DNA from: Neocallimastix lanati (nom. inval.)
Taxonomy: Eukaryota > Neocallimastigomycota > Neocallimastigomycetes > Neocallimastigales > Neocallimastigaceae
DNA length: 64,000 nt
NCBI GenBank assembly: GCA_016946835.1
Contig: JACVTC010000088.1
Coordinates: 291,001 to 355,000 of the forward strand
Direction of reading: 5' to 3'
Below, piece by piece: positions 29,890-45,348 of the stretch. The translations under genes and the position numbers were made by a program. A model generated the notes under the pieces. It was not told where the DNA came from and ran no database searches. It saw only the letters and a list, made by a program, of their open reading frames with translations. Each line of letters starts with the position of its first letter. Position 1 is the stretch's first letter.

Positions 29890-32800
29890 TATTTATTATG
29901 GTATAAAGTATTAAAATTTTATTTATATATATATAATAATTTAATTTTTAAAAATACTTTTTTATTATATATCTATTATTTTATTATATTTTGATTGATA
30001 TATTAATTTTTCTTTTTTTTTTGAGTTGTTATAATATTCTCTAATAAGAAAAACTTTAAAGAAAAATATATATATATTAACAAGTTTATTTAAAGTTTTT
30101 CTTTTTAAATGAGATATTCTGTCTTTATAAATAATATTTGGATTAAAATTTAACTCGAGATTACTTAAATGATTTTTATACAAATTAATTAATATTCTAA
30201 CAATATTTCGTTAATATTATGATTTACTATTGATAATCTTTTTTTTCTTATTTTTTTATTTGTCTTTTTTCGTTTGTTAAAATTTCAAATTAAAATTATA
30301 TATATATATAACATAAAATAGTTTTCTCTAAAATGAAAATAAAATACTTTTTCTTTATATATTTTATTTGAGTTTTAAAGTTTTTTTTAAATATTATTAG
30401 ACAAAATGAAAAATTAAGAATAAAAAAAATACAATAAAAAAAAAAAAAAAAAAAAGAATATAATATTATATGATACAAAATAATATTAATATTAATATTA
30501 TTATATTAATATTATTCTTATAATTTTTATATATTATTAATTTATTTTATTAATAATTAATAAACTTACTTATTATAATTACTATATATATTTATATATT
30601 TTAAATAATAAATAATAAAAAAATGAGATATAAATAATATAAATAATAAATATATTAATCATTAAAGATTTTCATACTAATTGATATACTCAAAATAATA
30701 TAATCTAATTTATATTTAATAATATATTAATATATTTTGTTTACATTAAAATTTATTTATAAATAAATTTTAATATATTGGTAAATAAATAAATAAATAA
30801 AATATATAGAATCTATTACCAATGTATTTGAATATATTATATTAATATTAACTGTTGTGTAATTTCAAATTCAAATATTATTAATATAAAATATATTGCC
30901 GCTAATTCAAATAATATATTTAGAATATATTATAAAACAATATTAATATATTCATTATTTTATAAAAAATAATTTTCACATTTCTTGTTTAACCTCATTT
31001 GATCTATATAATATATAATCACATATATTGCAATATATTTGATTTAATTAAAAAATTATTTTTTAAGAGATTTTAAATAATAATATAAAGTTTTTTTTTT
31101 TTTTTTAATTTATAAATTAACAAAAAAATCTTTTTTATATATTAAAGCATACGAATTATAATTTAAATATTTATATAACAGTAATATATTTATATTACAA
31201 TACAAAATAAAATAAAATAAAATAAAAATTTAAAAAAAAATAAAAAATAAAAAAAAAACAGAAAAACAGAAAACATAAAAAAAGAAAAAAGAAAAAAGAA
31301 AAAAAAAGTAAAAAAGGATAAAATTAAATAAAAATAAAGTTAAAAAAATTTAATATATTAATGTAATATTATAATATATGAATGAAAGAAAAATAATTAA
31401 ATTTCATATAAAAAAAATTATAAAAATATTTAAAAGTATAAATTAAAATAATACTTTTAACTATTATTTATTATTTATTCTATTGTTTTATATAAAATTT
31501 CCTTTAATGAAAATAAATTAACTTATTTCATGCATTTGATTATTTCATATAATATATTTATAATAAAATATAATATATTAAAAGAATATTGGTAAAATTT
31601 AATATTGTTGAAATTGCTTTAAAATAAATAAATATTACATATAAAATTAAATAAATTTATCAATAAAAAGAAATTAATATAAATAAATAAAATAAAATTT
31701 AAATAAATGATTAATGTATAAATTTAAAATAAAAAAAAATATTATTTATAATCTTAACTTATTTACTTAATTTATACCAAATATAGTAACTATCTCTCTG
31801 AAAGTGGAGATAATCATAATATAAGATATGATTTGTTAGTAATCGTCACAGATACAGGCTAACTTTTTTTTATATATTATAATTTTATATTTCAAATACT
31901 TTTATTACGAATGTATTAAAAAATACTTTATAATATGATAATAATACAATGATATAATAAAATTAATACCCTTTAAAGGATTAAATATTAATAATGAATT
32001 CAAATAGTATGGATTAAATATAATAATTAATAATTAATAATAATAATAATAATAATGAAGGTTAAAATGGCTATAGTAATTTAAAAACGTTTTAAATTTT
32101 AAATTTGGAAAAAAAAATTATTTATAAAGTCAATGAAAAAAAGTTGGTAAAAATTATTAGAACTATCATTTGACTTTATTTTTTAATAATAATAATAATA
32201 GTAATATTAATATTAATAAAGAAAATAATTTTTGAATGATATATTTTATAACAAATAATTTTATTAATTATTAATATCATTAATAAAGTTAATATATCAT
32301 ATGAAGTTTTTTCAAACATTGAATTTTATTTAATATAAAAATGAATTATTGACATGATTATATCAAAAGAAATGAAAAAAAAATGAAAAATAAAAATTTA
32401 CATTAAATTTCTTTTTTATCTATAGTTCTTAAATGTTATTTATATTTATCTTTAAAATTTTAGTTTCTAATTATTTATTTTTTAATTTAAAAAAAAATGA
32501 AGAATTTTATTATATTTTTATAACTTTTATTATTATAAAATATATATATACAAATATTTTAATTAAATTTAAATAATATAGACTTTAAAATATATAAAAT
32601 CAGCAATTAATAAAACTATATATATTTATTTAAAAAGAAAAAAAAGTTTTTAAAATTTTACAATTAAAATTGTAATAATTTCATTAATAAGTAAAGAATA
32701 GAAAAAATTCAAATGAAATATTATTCTAATTATTATCACAGTATATATTTTATTTTTAGAGTAGTTGTATCAATAGAAGATGCAACAGCAATATTATTAA

Positions 32801-34940
32801 TGGTATTATATTTATATTAGGGATAGTAGTTTTAATAATTAGCAGTACAATTTAAAGTGGTAGGAGTGAAGCTAATAATACTATTCATCATTGAATTAAA
32901 TTTTAATATATTATTTTATAATTATTAGTATATTAAATTTATATGTTTCAATTTTTATAAAAAGTTTTTATTTTTAAATTTTGAAAATTAAATTAGAAAT
33001 TAATTATATTATATTCTAATATATGTAATAAATATATTGGTATATATAACCATTTTTCTATTACTTATATATTAACAAAATTCAATTGAATTTTTCCTGA
33101 AAAATATTTTATATATTAAATAATTTATTAATATAATATATAAATACATAATAAATAAATATTTAAATGTTTAATTTATAAAAATAAAAATAAAAATATT
33201 AATTTTAAAAAGAATAGTTTCCATATATAGCAAAATGCATTTCAAATAGCTTTTTATAATAATTAAAATTATTAAAAAATTCTCTTCATTGGAATAATTA
33301 TTCTATATTAATAATTAAATGGATAACCAATTTAACGATATTAACATATAAAAACAAATTTGAACTTAGTATATATAATTGTGTGATATAATTATAAGAG
33401 GAAAGAAAAAAAGAAAAAAAATATATGCAAATTTATTATACACATGTTCAATTTATGAACTTATAAATCGTTAACTTTATAAACTTTAATGAGTGTCATT
33501 ATATAAAATTACATATAAATAAAAAAAATTTAGTTTATTAATTATAAACCTGATTTAATAATTATGACAAGTCAATAGTATTGTTTAGTTTTTGTTTTTA
33601 TTATATTATAATTGTATTGGAATTTAAGCTATATTTTTTTTTTCTTTTATTTTTCTTTAATTTTCTTTAATTTTTCTATTTATTCTTATTAATATATTTT
33701 GAATTATTAATCTCATAACAATTATAAATCGTATAGCCAAATTTTTACTTAATCAAAATTTTTAAAAGAATTATGAGTAAACTAAGTTTTTATTATTTTA
33801 CCAATAATAATAATGAAGGAGCCATATTTGTAGAAAAATACAAAAGTCTAAAATAAAAAAAAAAAAAAAGTAATAACAATAATATAGGCTAATTAGTCAC
33901 ATTCAAATATTGAATAGCCACTAAAAAAATTTTTTTAGTAATTGTAAAAAAAAATTTATAGAATATTAGAATTTTGAAAATAAAAATTTAAAATTTATAT
34001 AATTTTAGAAAAAAATTGTATACATTTTGTAGATATAACGTAAAATTTTAATAATAATTTAAATTTAATAATAAATAATAAATAATAAATAATAAATAAT
34101 ATTTGATAAATAATAATAGATAACTAATTATAAATAATAGATAACAAATAATTATATAATAAAATTACTTGGTATTTATTTATAATGAATAAATAATAAA
34201 ATAATAAATAAAAATAATTAAAAATTAATAGTTAATAATTATATTAATTATAATTAATAATCCATTTATAAATTGTTTTTAATTAAAAATTATTTTTAAA
34301 TTTATTAATAACAAAATAATTTTTACTTTATAAATTTAATAATATATATAGTATAAACATTTTAGTATAACCAAAATTTATTTTTATTTTAATTTTTAGA
34401 AATATATATATTTTAAAATTGTATAAAAAATACTTATCTCCTGGAAATAAATAGTTTAAACATTTCATATTATAAATAACGGAACTTTCACATGAGTATA
34501 ATTCATGGTAATGTATAAAAATGAAAAATAAAATAGATTTATTATTTTAGTTTTTCTAATTTCATATTTTTTATTAAAAAAAAATAATGAAATTAGAATT
34601 TAACTTTAAATAAATAAACATATAAATAAAAATAAACAATAATAATATTTAAAATATAAATAAAATATTACTGTTAAACTTATAATAATGTAAAAATAAT
34701 TATTAAAATGCTTCTATTAATAATTAATGAAATACATATATTATTTATAATAAACAATATGATTTTGATTTTTGGAAATTTAAAATTTTAACTTAAATAA
34801 TATCTATTAATATGGATTATACAAATTAAACAATTACATTAACATATTAATTTTTTCAACATTTATATAATATATTATTAAATGGACTTCTTTTGCTTAT
34901 AATTTTTAATAATCAAATAATACAAATTACTAATATTATA
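29890..34940. other. 5 kb AT-rich region without recognisable genes
   Basis: Read in both directions, this holds only A/T-rich sequence, short AAAATA/AATAAT arrays (31200-31340, 34065-34170) and poly-A/T runs. A short mixed patch at 31785-31860 includes TATCTC/GGAGATA complementarity, and 32755-32890 is slightly less A/T-biased, but neither gives a gene. Part may be upstream sequence or first exons of AVL9. Confidence 0.5.
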
Positions 34941-34945
34941 ACTAG

Positions 34946-36706
34946 TTATTTGTGTTGCATTTCATCATAGGTTAATATTTTCTTGTATAATTTATGTGAA
35001 CATATATATTATATTTAAAATTTTTATTTAAAAAGGAATTTTTAATAAGTTAAATTTTATAAAAAATAAAAATATTAAAATTTTATATAATTAAAAAAAA
35101 AAAAAAAAAAGAAATGGACCAATAATTGAATACGTGTATCCTCCATTTCCAGCTTTAGATGGTAATAGTACTGATAATGAAGTTGGTGTTAAATTACCAA
35201 TAGAATGGAAGGATTTACCTTTCTTTTGTTTACCTGACGGTGCTCATAAAAATGACGAAGATTTTGTATGGTTCCATCTACCACCAGTAGCCCAATGGCC
35301 AGATTACTCAAATACTTCATTTTTCGGAATTTCTTGTTATCGTCAAATTGCATCAGATGTATTGTTAAAATTATTATTATATTAATTAGTTTTTTTATAT
35401 TTATATTTAATTTATTTATTTATTTTTTTATTATTATTAACTATTTTACTATTTTTCATATAATAATATCAATACATATGTATTTTTTCTTTTATTTTAT
35501 ATTTTAATATTTTTATAATTATATTCTTAAATAATTATATTTAATTGTAATTAAAATAATAAAGAAATTAATTAATAAAACACCAGATATTACACGATCT
35601 ACTGTCCAGAAAGCTGGTAAAAATATAAAATTAAAAATTTAATTTAAATTCTTAATATTATTAATGATATATTATTATTATTATTAAATAAATAAATAAA
35701 TAAAATTAAAAAAAAAAAAAAAAAATAAAATAAATAATAGTTCTTGTCATTACTCAAAAAGTAAGAATTAAAATTATACGTACCCTTTATTTAATAATAG
35801 GAAATTAGCTAATTATAAAAAAAAATTTTAAAAATTATATAATATATATATTAATATAACTATTTAATATGAATATTAAAATAATTAGCCTCTATTTGGT
35901 TCTATCAAAGAAAAATTAAATGTAGTTACCCAAACATTTTTTGAACAAAAAGATTTTTCAAAAATGGATATTTTGAGTGATCTTTACACTAATCTTAAGG
36001 AACAACTTTCTAAACCATTAACTGACGCAGTATTGTTTAATGGTATGTAACAAAAAAAAAAAAAAAAAATTTTTTTTTAATAATTATTAATTATAATATA
36101 TATTATTAATTCCATTTTTAACATTTTACTATTATTTATAAAAAAAATATATATATATATAAAATTAATACTTAATTAAAGGTACCTCATTAAAGTCTTT
36201 AGTACATTCTTTCAGATTGAAAACTTTAATATTATATAAGCTCTTTTTCTTAGAAAAACGTGTAATTTTCTTTGGTAGTAAAGTTGAAACCTTATGTTCT
36301 TTTCAATATTCATTAATTTCTTTATTCCCAGGTAATATATATAAAAATATTTATGAAAAAAATATAGAATCTATTATATATTTAAAATCTAATATTTATA
36401 TAACTTAATATATCGATATATATTGCTTTAATTATTATATATCAATATTATATATAGATTTAATAAGAAATTTGCAAAATGTTGCTACTCCTTTACTTCA
36501 ATTTGATCTTAATCATGAAGATATAATAAATAAAGAAAAAGTAGAAAGATATGGTTTACCATTATCAATTTTTGGAAAGGTAAATATAAAAAAAAAATTA
36601 AAAATTAAAAATAATGAAAAATTTAGTTTATTATTAAAATAAAATAAATAATTAAAATGATATATAATAATTATAATATATGTAACATAAATTATATTAT
36701 AATGCA

Positions 36707-36760
<54 letters not shown>

Positions 36761-37010
36761 TTTTTTGTAATTTTTAAAAAACTAAATAGGGTTGTTTCTT
36801 TCAACCATATATTCCACTTCAACAAATTGACATGTTAACTTCTAAGGAAACAGTATCATATATTGTTGGCACGTCCAATGCTATATTTTTACATAATAAA
36901 GAATGTAATCCAGATATTATTATTAATGTAAGTTTATTTAATATTTATTAGTAATTATTTAATATATGTGAACAATACATATATTTAATAATCATTTTCG
37001 TTAATTTTTC

Positions 37011-37048
<38 letters not shown>

Positions 37049-38795
37049 AATAAATAAATAATATAAATAATATAAATAATATAAATAATATAAATTATAT
37101 AAATAATATAACAATAATAATGATGAAAATTGTAAAAGGTGGATGACTTTACTATTGAATATAGAAATAAAGACTTGGAACGTATTTTAAGTTTAACCCC
37201 AGCAGATAGAAAATTTATTGATGAAATTATAAAAATTGTTGATAATTCATGGGAAGATGGAAATAATGATATTTTGTTTGATGGTAGTGACCCAAGTATT
37301 CGATCAAAATTCGAATTATATCTTTTTTCACTCCTATATTCCATAAAACTTTATACGAATTCACCATCAGCATCATCTATTAAAGCTAGTCGTCATATGG
37401 AAGACAATAGTATACCTGTTTCAGAAACTGAATTCAATCAAATTACCCAAGAGTTCATTAGTAAGAAAAGAACATTTAACATTACAATGAAAAATCTACC
37501 AATAAAATATATATATATATTAGAATAATTATAATAATTATTATAAATATATATTTATTTATATTATTTTAATATCAATAATTTTAATAAAAAATAGAGA
37601 AAGAACTTTTAACAGATTTCAATATTGAATGGTTGAAGGAATGGATGGAAACTAAAAATTATAATATATGGGATATAACCGCAGGTCAAAGTGTTCTTGA
37701 TATACCAATTGATGGTCATCCATGTAAAGGAAGTTCTGCTTTTGATGGTGTAGAAATTAGTTTAAGAAAGTAAATATATTTTATTATTTTTTTTTTATTA
37801 GTTTTATTTTTTATTTATTATATTTAATTTATTTATTTATTTATTTATTTATGTATTTAACATATATATATATTTTATTTATTAATTTTTCAAATTTAAT
37901 ATTATATAACAGTACTATTAAAGATTTAAATATTGATAAAAGAATGGAACCATTAAAGCAAGGTTTTAATTCTGTATTATCATCTGCTGAAACAACTTTT
38001 GCAAAATTAGTTGGTAAGTGATAGTTTATATTTATAAATAATAAAAAATTTTATAAAATAGACTTTAAAAAAAAGAAAAAAAAAAAAATTATTTATTAAA
38101 TAATATTTAATATATTATACTATATATATAAAAGAAAATACTAAAAAAAAAGATGCCACTACAGCTGATAGTACCTCAAGAACTGAAGAAAAAAAAGATA
38201 ATAGAGTACGTTATTAATAATAATTTTAAAGAATTTATATATATATAAATAAAATAAAAAATAAAATAATAAAAATAATAAAAATAATAAAAATAATAAT
38301 AAATAATAAAAATAATAAATTAATTAATTAATTAATTATAACTTATTATATTTATTAATAAATATTTCCATACGTTTTAAAAATTTTATGTACACAGAAA
38401 AGTGTAACTGCAAATGAATTACTAGGTAAAGCGTAATAAATAATTAAATATTATGAATTATAAAATAAAAATAATAATAATAATTTAATATGTCCATGTA
38501 CATACGCATGTAAACAATATTTTTAATTTTATTAACTAATTACATATATAAACAATTTTATTTTAAAAATGAAAACTATGTACATATTATTTTAATAGAA
38601 AATATTCAAATGAAATCATCAAGTTTCTTTAATAATGTTTCCTCATTTATAAAGCGTTATCAACCACAAACACCACCGACTAATAGTACTAATGCTGGTA
38701 CTGAAGGACCAATCGCAAATACAGCTGCTGACGTTAGTCTCATCTCAGAACCAAGAAAATTAAAAACATCTAATGCTGCACAAATAAATGAATAA
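34946..38795 (+). CDS. AVL9: AVL9 (DENN-related late secretory pathway protein), 5' end not resolved
   Basis: AVL9 proteins act in Golgi-to-plasma-membrane transport and carry a divergent DENN fold. Exons: 34946-34970, 35112-35358, 35565-35616, 35741-35760, 35889-36042, 36182-36331, 36458-36579, 36790-36927, 37139-37460, 37598-37769, 37913-38013, 38135-38205, 38398-38425, 38599-38795. They total 600 codons if an upstream exon supplies one base. Landmarks: VICVAFHH then GPIIEYVYPPFP, LPDGAHKNDEDFVWFHLPP, FGISCYRQIASD, TPDITRSTVQKAVLVITQK, KRVIFFGSKVE, CFFQPYIPLQQIDML, and SYIVGTSNAIFLHNK. The start codon is upstream of 34946 and I could not locate it: an in-frame TAA lies just before the proposed acceptor. 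The tail is Ser/Thr/Lys-rich and poorly conserved. Confidence 0.88.
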
Positions 38796-39175
38796 TTAAT
38801 AATTAATTAAAAAAAAAAAGGCTATTATATTAATTATATTAATAATAATATTAATATTTCTATCAATATTAATAAATATATGTATTACTATTGTAAAAAT
38901 ACAAAAGTATATATATATATATACATGTATATGACATAATAATAAAATTTTAATAAAAACTATATATATTTTTATAAATAAAAAAAATAATAAAAAAAAA
39001 TAAAAAAAAAAGAAGATAAAATAATAATAGTAATAATAATAATAAATTTATATGAGTTTATTTTTAATATATATTTTTCTTTATAATATCCGTTTAATGG
39101 TATATAAAAAAATATTATGTATATTTAAATCATTCAATTAAAAATAGGGTGTATTTATTATTATTATAAATTAAT
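38796..39175. other. AVL9 3' flank, AT-rich
   Basis: Short A/T intergenic sequence with TATA and AAAATAA runs. Nothing recognised. Confidence 0.6.
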
Positions 39176-39500
39176 TCCATTCTATTTATACAAGCAAAGA
39201 CAATTAGTTGACAATATTTTTAAACAAAGTTCAACTTCGTCAACTGTTCCGTATTTTGTGGGGATTGCGGAGTTTCTAACAAACGTAATACCATTAATTT
39301 GTAGATCTTTTAGTTTGATGATGAAATGGTATTCCGTTGAATCTACCGTTACCAAGAGCGTCGACGTCGAAATGATAAGGCATGGATTTTCACCTCCAGA
39401 TACAGATTCGATTGATAACACTAATACTGAAATTATTACTCGCAATAATGGACGTGGTGTTATTATCGAGGAATGGGAAAAGTAAGAGGCTATTGCTTCT
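39176..39500. other. Isolated higher-GC coding-like island, unassigned
   Basis: Base composition changes abruptly from nearly pure A/T to mixed sequence with CG dinucleotides (GCGTCGACGTCG at 39357-39368). Both strands are open: plus 39258-39485 and minus 39182-39445. The minus frame reads STEYHFIIKLKDLQINGI and TFVRNSAIPTKYGTVDEVEL; the plus frame reads VDVEMIRHGFSPPDTDSID and GRGVIIEEWEK. The minus reading looks more protein-like but I recognise neither. It could be a gene-fragment insertion or a piece of a dispersed repeat. Confidence 0.45.
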
Positions 39501-39620
39501 AACGCACTTTTATAATTTTATAATATATAATATTTTATTTCATGTATTTTATTATTTTTTTATTTCTTTAAAATCATGTAATTTTATTATTATTATAAAT
39601 TAAATAAAGTTTTCTCTAAG

Positions 39621-39656
<36 letters not shown>

Positions 39657-39781
39657 CTATTTATACAATAGAATTCTAAATTTATTATATATATTTTTCA
39701 TAATTTATTTAATACTAAATTTAAATTTATGTTATTAAATGGAAAGTAAAAAAAATTTTTTTTCATTTTTTAAAGATAGAA

Positions 39782-39827
<46 letters not shown>

Positions 39828-40208
39828 GGTACAAATCTTATTATTTGTAGTATTACTACAAATACAATATATATATATATTTTTAATTATTTATATTTAT
39901 AAATAATTTAATAATAAATAACAGATTATCAATTATCCTTATATGATTATTAAGTTTATCATTTATACAAATTAGAATTTTTATTAAGATTATTTTTCAA
40001 AAAAAAAAAAAAAAAAAAAAAAAATCCAAACTTTATTATTACGTTGATTATTTAAATTTTTTTATATCTAAATTTTATATTATATGCAAAAATTTTATTA
40101 TATATAAACCATTCTTTTTATTTAAAGCTGTTCATATGAAAACTTTATTTGATGGATGATACATAAATTAATATATTAATATTACTACGAAATAAAAACT
40201 ACCAAATA

Positions 40209-40246
<38 letters not shown>

Positions 40247-40737
40247 GAACGAAACTCATATAAAAATAAAAATAGTTTTAAAAGTTACTATCAAATCAAT
40301 TTATTATAAATTCATTTACATAAATATATTATAATTTAAATAATATTATCTAAATTCATATAGATTATAAATAATGTGCTTGAATTAAATATATACAATA
40401 TAAATTTTCTATAATTATATCCATATTTTTTTTATGAAAATACTTTATATGAATAAAAAAAAAAAAAACTTTAAAAATAATAAAACCTTTTTTTTTTTTT
40501 TTTTTTTTTTTTTTTCCTTAATATAAAATAAAACTTGTTTTTTAAATAATTTATATATATATATATATATATATTTAAGATAACAGTATTTATCACAATT
40601 ATAAATATATATTCAATTTAAATATTTTTCAAATTATATTCAAATTATTTTCGAATTTTTTTTTATAAATATATTCTTATATCTTGTATATTGGTATTAA
40701 TATGTAATTACTATAATCATTTTTTTATTTACTTATA

Positions 40738-40769
<32 letters not shown>

Positions 40770-42541
40770 CACTTTTTTATATTTATTTTTTATTTTTTTT
40801 TTCTTTTCAACTTTTATGTTTATTATTTATTTATATTACAAAATATATATAAGATAATACTTTTTATTTTACACTTAACTTTTGAATATAATTAAATAAT
40901 TGATTTTTGAATATAATTCAAAAATCAATTATTTAAAGTTTCCTTTCATTTTATGAAACATGTCATGTAATATTTATAAATAAATAATAAATTATATTTT
41001 TAATAATGTCACATATGAATAAATTAAATTAATAACAGATATATATATATTATTTAATTTAATATATATAAAATCAATTCATTGAATAGATTAATGAGTA
41101 TATATATATAATTTATTACTATATTGAATATATTTCCAAATTAGTATAAAATAAAATAAAATATAAAGACGGTTTATTAATAACATACTGTTTAAGTAAT
41201 ACATTAACGTAAGAGAAATTATTATAAATTATTAGTTAATAATTTATTTCATATTACGTATACATTTTTATTTTTATTTTTAAGAAATTAGAATATAAAA
41301 AGTAATAATTAAAAATTAATTAAATCGATTCTTATATAGATACTTATAATTTTATTCATTATTATAAAAAATATATTAGCATTAATTGTTTTTTTATTTA
41401 TATTTGGCTTTTTTTTTTTTTTTTTAAATATTAGAATATTTTACATTATGAAAGGTGACAAAAAAAATTTTTTTTAAAGTAGTAATTAAAATAAAAAAAA
41501 AAAAGCCAATATAAACTATTCTGATTAAATAATTAATAAAATAAAAAAAATATAAAATATAGAATAATAATAATAATAAAAAAATAGAATTCTATATTTT
41601 TGAATTATATATCCGAAGTAAAATATATACCTTTTTAAAATGATAATTAAATAATAATTACTAAAGGAAATCAATGTAATTTAAAATAAATACTTTTTAT
41701 CAGTGAAAAATTATGATTTATTTCAAAAACTACATTTAATATAAATTATTTTTTATTTAGTGAATAGAATAGAAAAATTTATTTATTAGTAGTATTAATT
41801 TAATTATATTATTTATACGTTATATAATTACAACTACATTTACGTAAAGATCATATTGTAGAATAATCTAATATATATTAATTTAATATAATTATTAATC
41901 TATTATATTGAAACATCTATTGTTTATTATATAATTTAATATATACTAGAACATATTTAAAATTATATAATTGATTATATTTTATAATATATTATTCTAT
42001 AACAATTTTTTTTTTTTGTATTTTCATATTTTAAGCAAAAAAAATTTTTTATATTCCTTTATTTATAATTATTTATAAAATAATAATAAAAAATTAAAAA
42101 TAAATAATAAATAAATAAATATAAAATATAAAAATATATAATTAAAATAGAAAAGATTTAGATTTTAATCTTTTTTCTTTTAATATAATATTTAAAATAT
42201 TTTTATATGTGTTAGAAGAAAACAATCTTATATTGGAAAATCTTGTTGTATAATATAAGAAGTAATAATCTATTCTTTTTATTTTTTTTTTCTTATTGTT
42301 ATATATAATTTTTATTATATTATTTTATTTATTTACTTTTGACACTTTAGATTTATTTTACATAAGTAATTACATAATCAATTATAATCTAAATTTTACA
42401 AAACATTGGGAATAAAAGTACAACGCATTTAAACTTCAAATAATATAGAGACAAAATTATACGATTTTAATTACGATAAAATGTCAATAAACAATATCTT
42501 ATTAAATCTCATTAAATTTTATAAATATTTTTTAAATCATA

Positions 42542-42589
<48 letters not shown>

Positions 42590-43495
42590 AATCGCGTATA
42601 TAAGTAATAAATAAAAATAAATAAATAAAATATATATATTTAATTTACAAAGAGAATTTTAAAATATTCAGTAATTCCAAAAAGTAAATAATAAAAATAA
42701 TAATAATAAATGCTTCAAGAGGTTTATTATATACATTATGTTATTGAATAAAATTTTATATAAATTTAAATTTGAAACAAAAATCAAAATAAAATATTAT
42801 TACAAGTCAATAATAAATGAAATGAAATTGCCATAATTTTATTTATTATTTAATTCAATATTAAAACAATTTTAATAAATTTCCATATTGAATATTATAC
42901 GACATTTAGCTTTTATAGTACAAATGTTTAGAAATATATATAGCATGTGTGTGTTAATATTGATTTTTTTTTTTTTTTTAAAAAAAAAAAATAAAAATAA
43001 AAAGAATTACGAGCCTCGTGAAAAATAATCATATTTAAATATAATACAATTTACATAGATATATAATTTAAATTTTAAAAATCTTGAAATTTTTAAAAAA
43101 GTAAACTATCGAAATTTAAGCTTTATAAAACAATAAATAAAATATTATATTTAATAAACAATATTATCATTGGAATGAAATTTCAAAATGAAATCACAGG
43201 AAATAATATATAAAATTTAAAAATAATTGATAATAATAACAATAATAAACTTTAAAATAATAATAAATTAAATTTAATATAATAGATATAAAATAAGGAA
43301 TTTATGAATATGAAATTATGATTTCCATAATTATATAAATTTTGAAATAAAATCAACTTTTTATAATATTTTTTAATATATAAATATTCAAAAATATTAA
43401 AATAATTTATATTAATTTATTTAAACCATTTATATATATTTCGAAATTTATAAATAATTTTTGTTACCAAAATAGATAAAGAAAAAAAATTAAAC
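39501..43495. other. 4 kb AT-rich intergenic
   Basis: Contains poly-A near 39626-39653, (ATT)16 at 39785-39826, mirrored T/A runs at 40211-40245, poly-T at 40490-40515, poly-A (~46) at 42543-42588 and a TATGTTTATTATTT-type background. An inverted pair ATTATTTAAAG/ATAATTGATTTTTGAATATAATTCAAAAATCAATTAT occurs at 40885-40935 (long imperfect palindrome). No gene is recognised. Confidence 0.6.
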
Positions 43496-45193
43496 ATGTC
43501 CACTAATCAAGGTTTTCTCATGCGCCATTTGGTTGACATGAGAGTTGGTAACAAATACAAGATTGGCAAAAAGTTAGGTAGTGGTAGTTTTGGTGAAATT
43601 CATTTAGGTAAATATCACTCAATGTATAAAATTAAAATATTAAGGTGATTAAAAATTATATTAATTTTTTTTTTTTTTTTTTTTAATATAATAATAATCT
43701 TTATAATATATTAGGAACTAATTTAATTACTGGAGAAGATATTGCTATTAAGATTGAACCAGTTGCAACTAGACACCCTCAATTAGAATATGAAACCAAA
43801 GTTTATAAATGTTTAGCTGGTGGTGGTAAGATGAATAATTTTATATTTTGTTTTTAAATATCTATATATATTATTTTAATTTTTATTTTTTTCTTATTAT
43901 TTATTTTTTTTTATAATTTCTTAATATATTTTTTTATTTATATATTTAATTTATTTATATTTATTATTTTATAATATATATATATTTTTTTATAAATATT
44001 TAAATACAACTTTTTTAATCTTATTGAAAAAAATATTATTATAATTTAATACATATACATAATAAATTAACAAATAATTATAACTCGTTATTGTAATATT
44101 GATAATAAATTTATGTAATATTTATTGAAATTTAATAATAGTTGGTATACCATTTGTTCGTTGGTTCGGTACTGAATACGACCATAACTTTATGGTAATG
44201 GATTTGCTTGGTCCAAGTTTAGAAGATCTTTTCAATTTCTGTCATCGAAAATTTTCTCTTAAAACAGTTTTACTTTTAGCTGATCAATTAGTATGCAATT
44301 TACTGTATTCATATTTTAATTTTTTTTTTTATAATTAAGTATAAATATGTAAGCTAATATATTTTATAAAATTATATAGCTTTCTAGAATTGAGTATATT
44401 CACTCAAAGAATTTCATTCATAGAGATATTAAACCAGGTAAATTTAATATTAAAAAAAAAAAAAAAAAATATTTTAATATAAAATGTATATATTTTATTA
44501 ATACAGGTTTTATTAAAATATATAATTATAAAAAAATTAGATAATTTCCTTATGGGTTTAGGAAAACGTTCAAACCAAGTTAATGTTATTGATTTTGGTT
44601 TAGCAAAAAGATATAGAGATCCAAAAACCCATTTACACATTCCATATAGAGAAAACAAGAATTTAACTGGTACTGCAAGATATGCCAGTGTCAATACACA
44701 TCTTGGTGTTGGTAAGTTAACTTTTTAAATATAATGTTTTTCTAAAGATAAAAAAATAAAACAAAAAAAATTTTTTTTTTTTTTAAAATTTATAATATAT
44801 ATATTTGTAATTAAATATAAATTTTATTTTATATACATATATCATATTTTTAAAGAACAATCTCGTAGAGATGATCTTGAATCTCTTGGTTATGTTTTAA
44901 TGTACTTCTGTAGAGGATCATTACCATGGCAAGGATTAAAGGCCATAAATAAGAAACAAAAATATGACCGTATTATGGAAAAGAAAATGACTACACCAAC
45001 TGAAATTTTATGTAGAGGTTTCCCTAATGAATTTGCCATTTATTTAAATTATACCCGATCCTTACGTTTCGATGATAAACCAGATTATGCTTATTTAAGA
45101 AAATTATTCAGAGATCTTTTTGTAAGAAAAGGTTATTATTATGATTACGTTTTCGATTGGACCGTTGTAAAATATCAAAATATGGAAGGATAA
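43496..45193 (+). CDS. Casein kinase I
   Basis: Ser/Thr protein kinase of the CK1 family. Six exons, 43496-43607, 43715-43825, 44142-44290, 44380-44437, 44541-44711 and 44856-45193, give 312 aa. Seen: glycine loop [12 protein letters not shown], lysine in [20 protein letters not shown] catalytic loop, [20 protein letters not shown] activation segment, and the CK1-specific [15 protein letters not shown] in place of APE, then [19 protein letters not shown]. The protein ends about 20 residues after the kinase fold ([12 protein letters not shown]), so it lacks the long regulatory or prenylated tail seen in Yck-type and most Hrr25/delta-epsilon enzymes. The N-terminal extension before VGNKYKIG is 17 residues. 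Closest group by motif is Hrr25/Hhp/CK1 delta. Confidence 0.95.
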
Positions 45194-45317
45194 ATAAACA
45201 AATTAAAAAAAAAAATGATATTAAATAAGCAAATTATTTTTATTATTTTTTTTAATATATATATATATATATATAAAAGAGTAATCATAAATAAATCTTT
45301 TTAATCTTTTTAATATT

Positions 45318-45348
<31 letters not shown>

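Noticed and set aside
31785-31860. TATCTC...GGAGATA pairing that might mark a tRNA or ribozyme
   Set aside because: No cloverleaf, A/B boxes or ribozyme core could be drawn; a short chance inverted repeat is enough.
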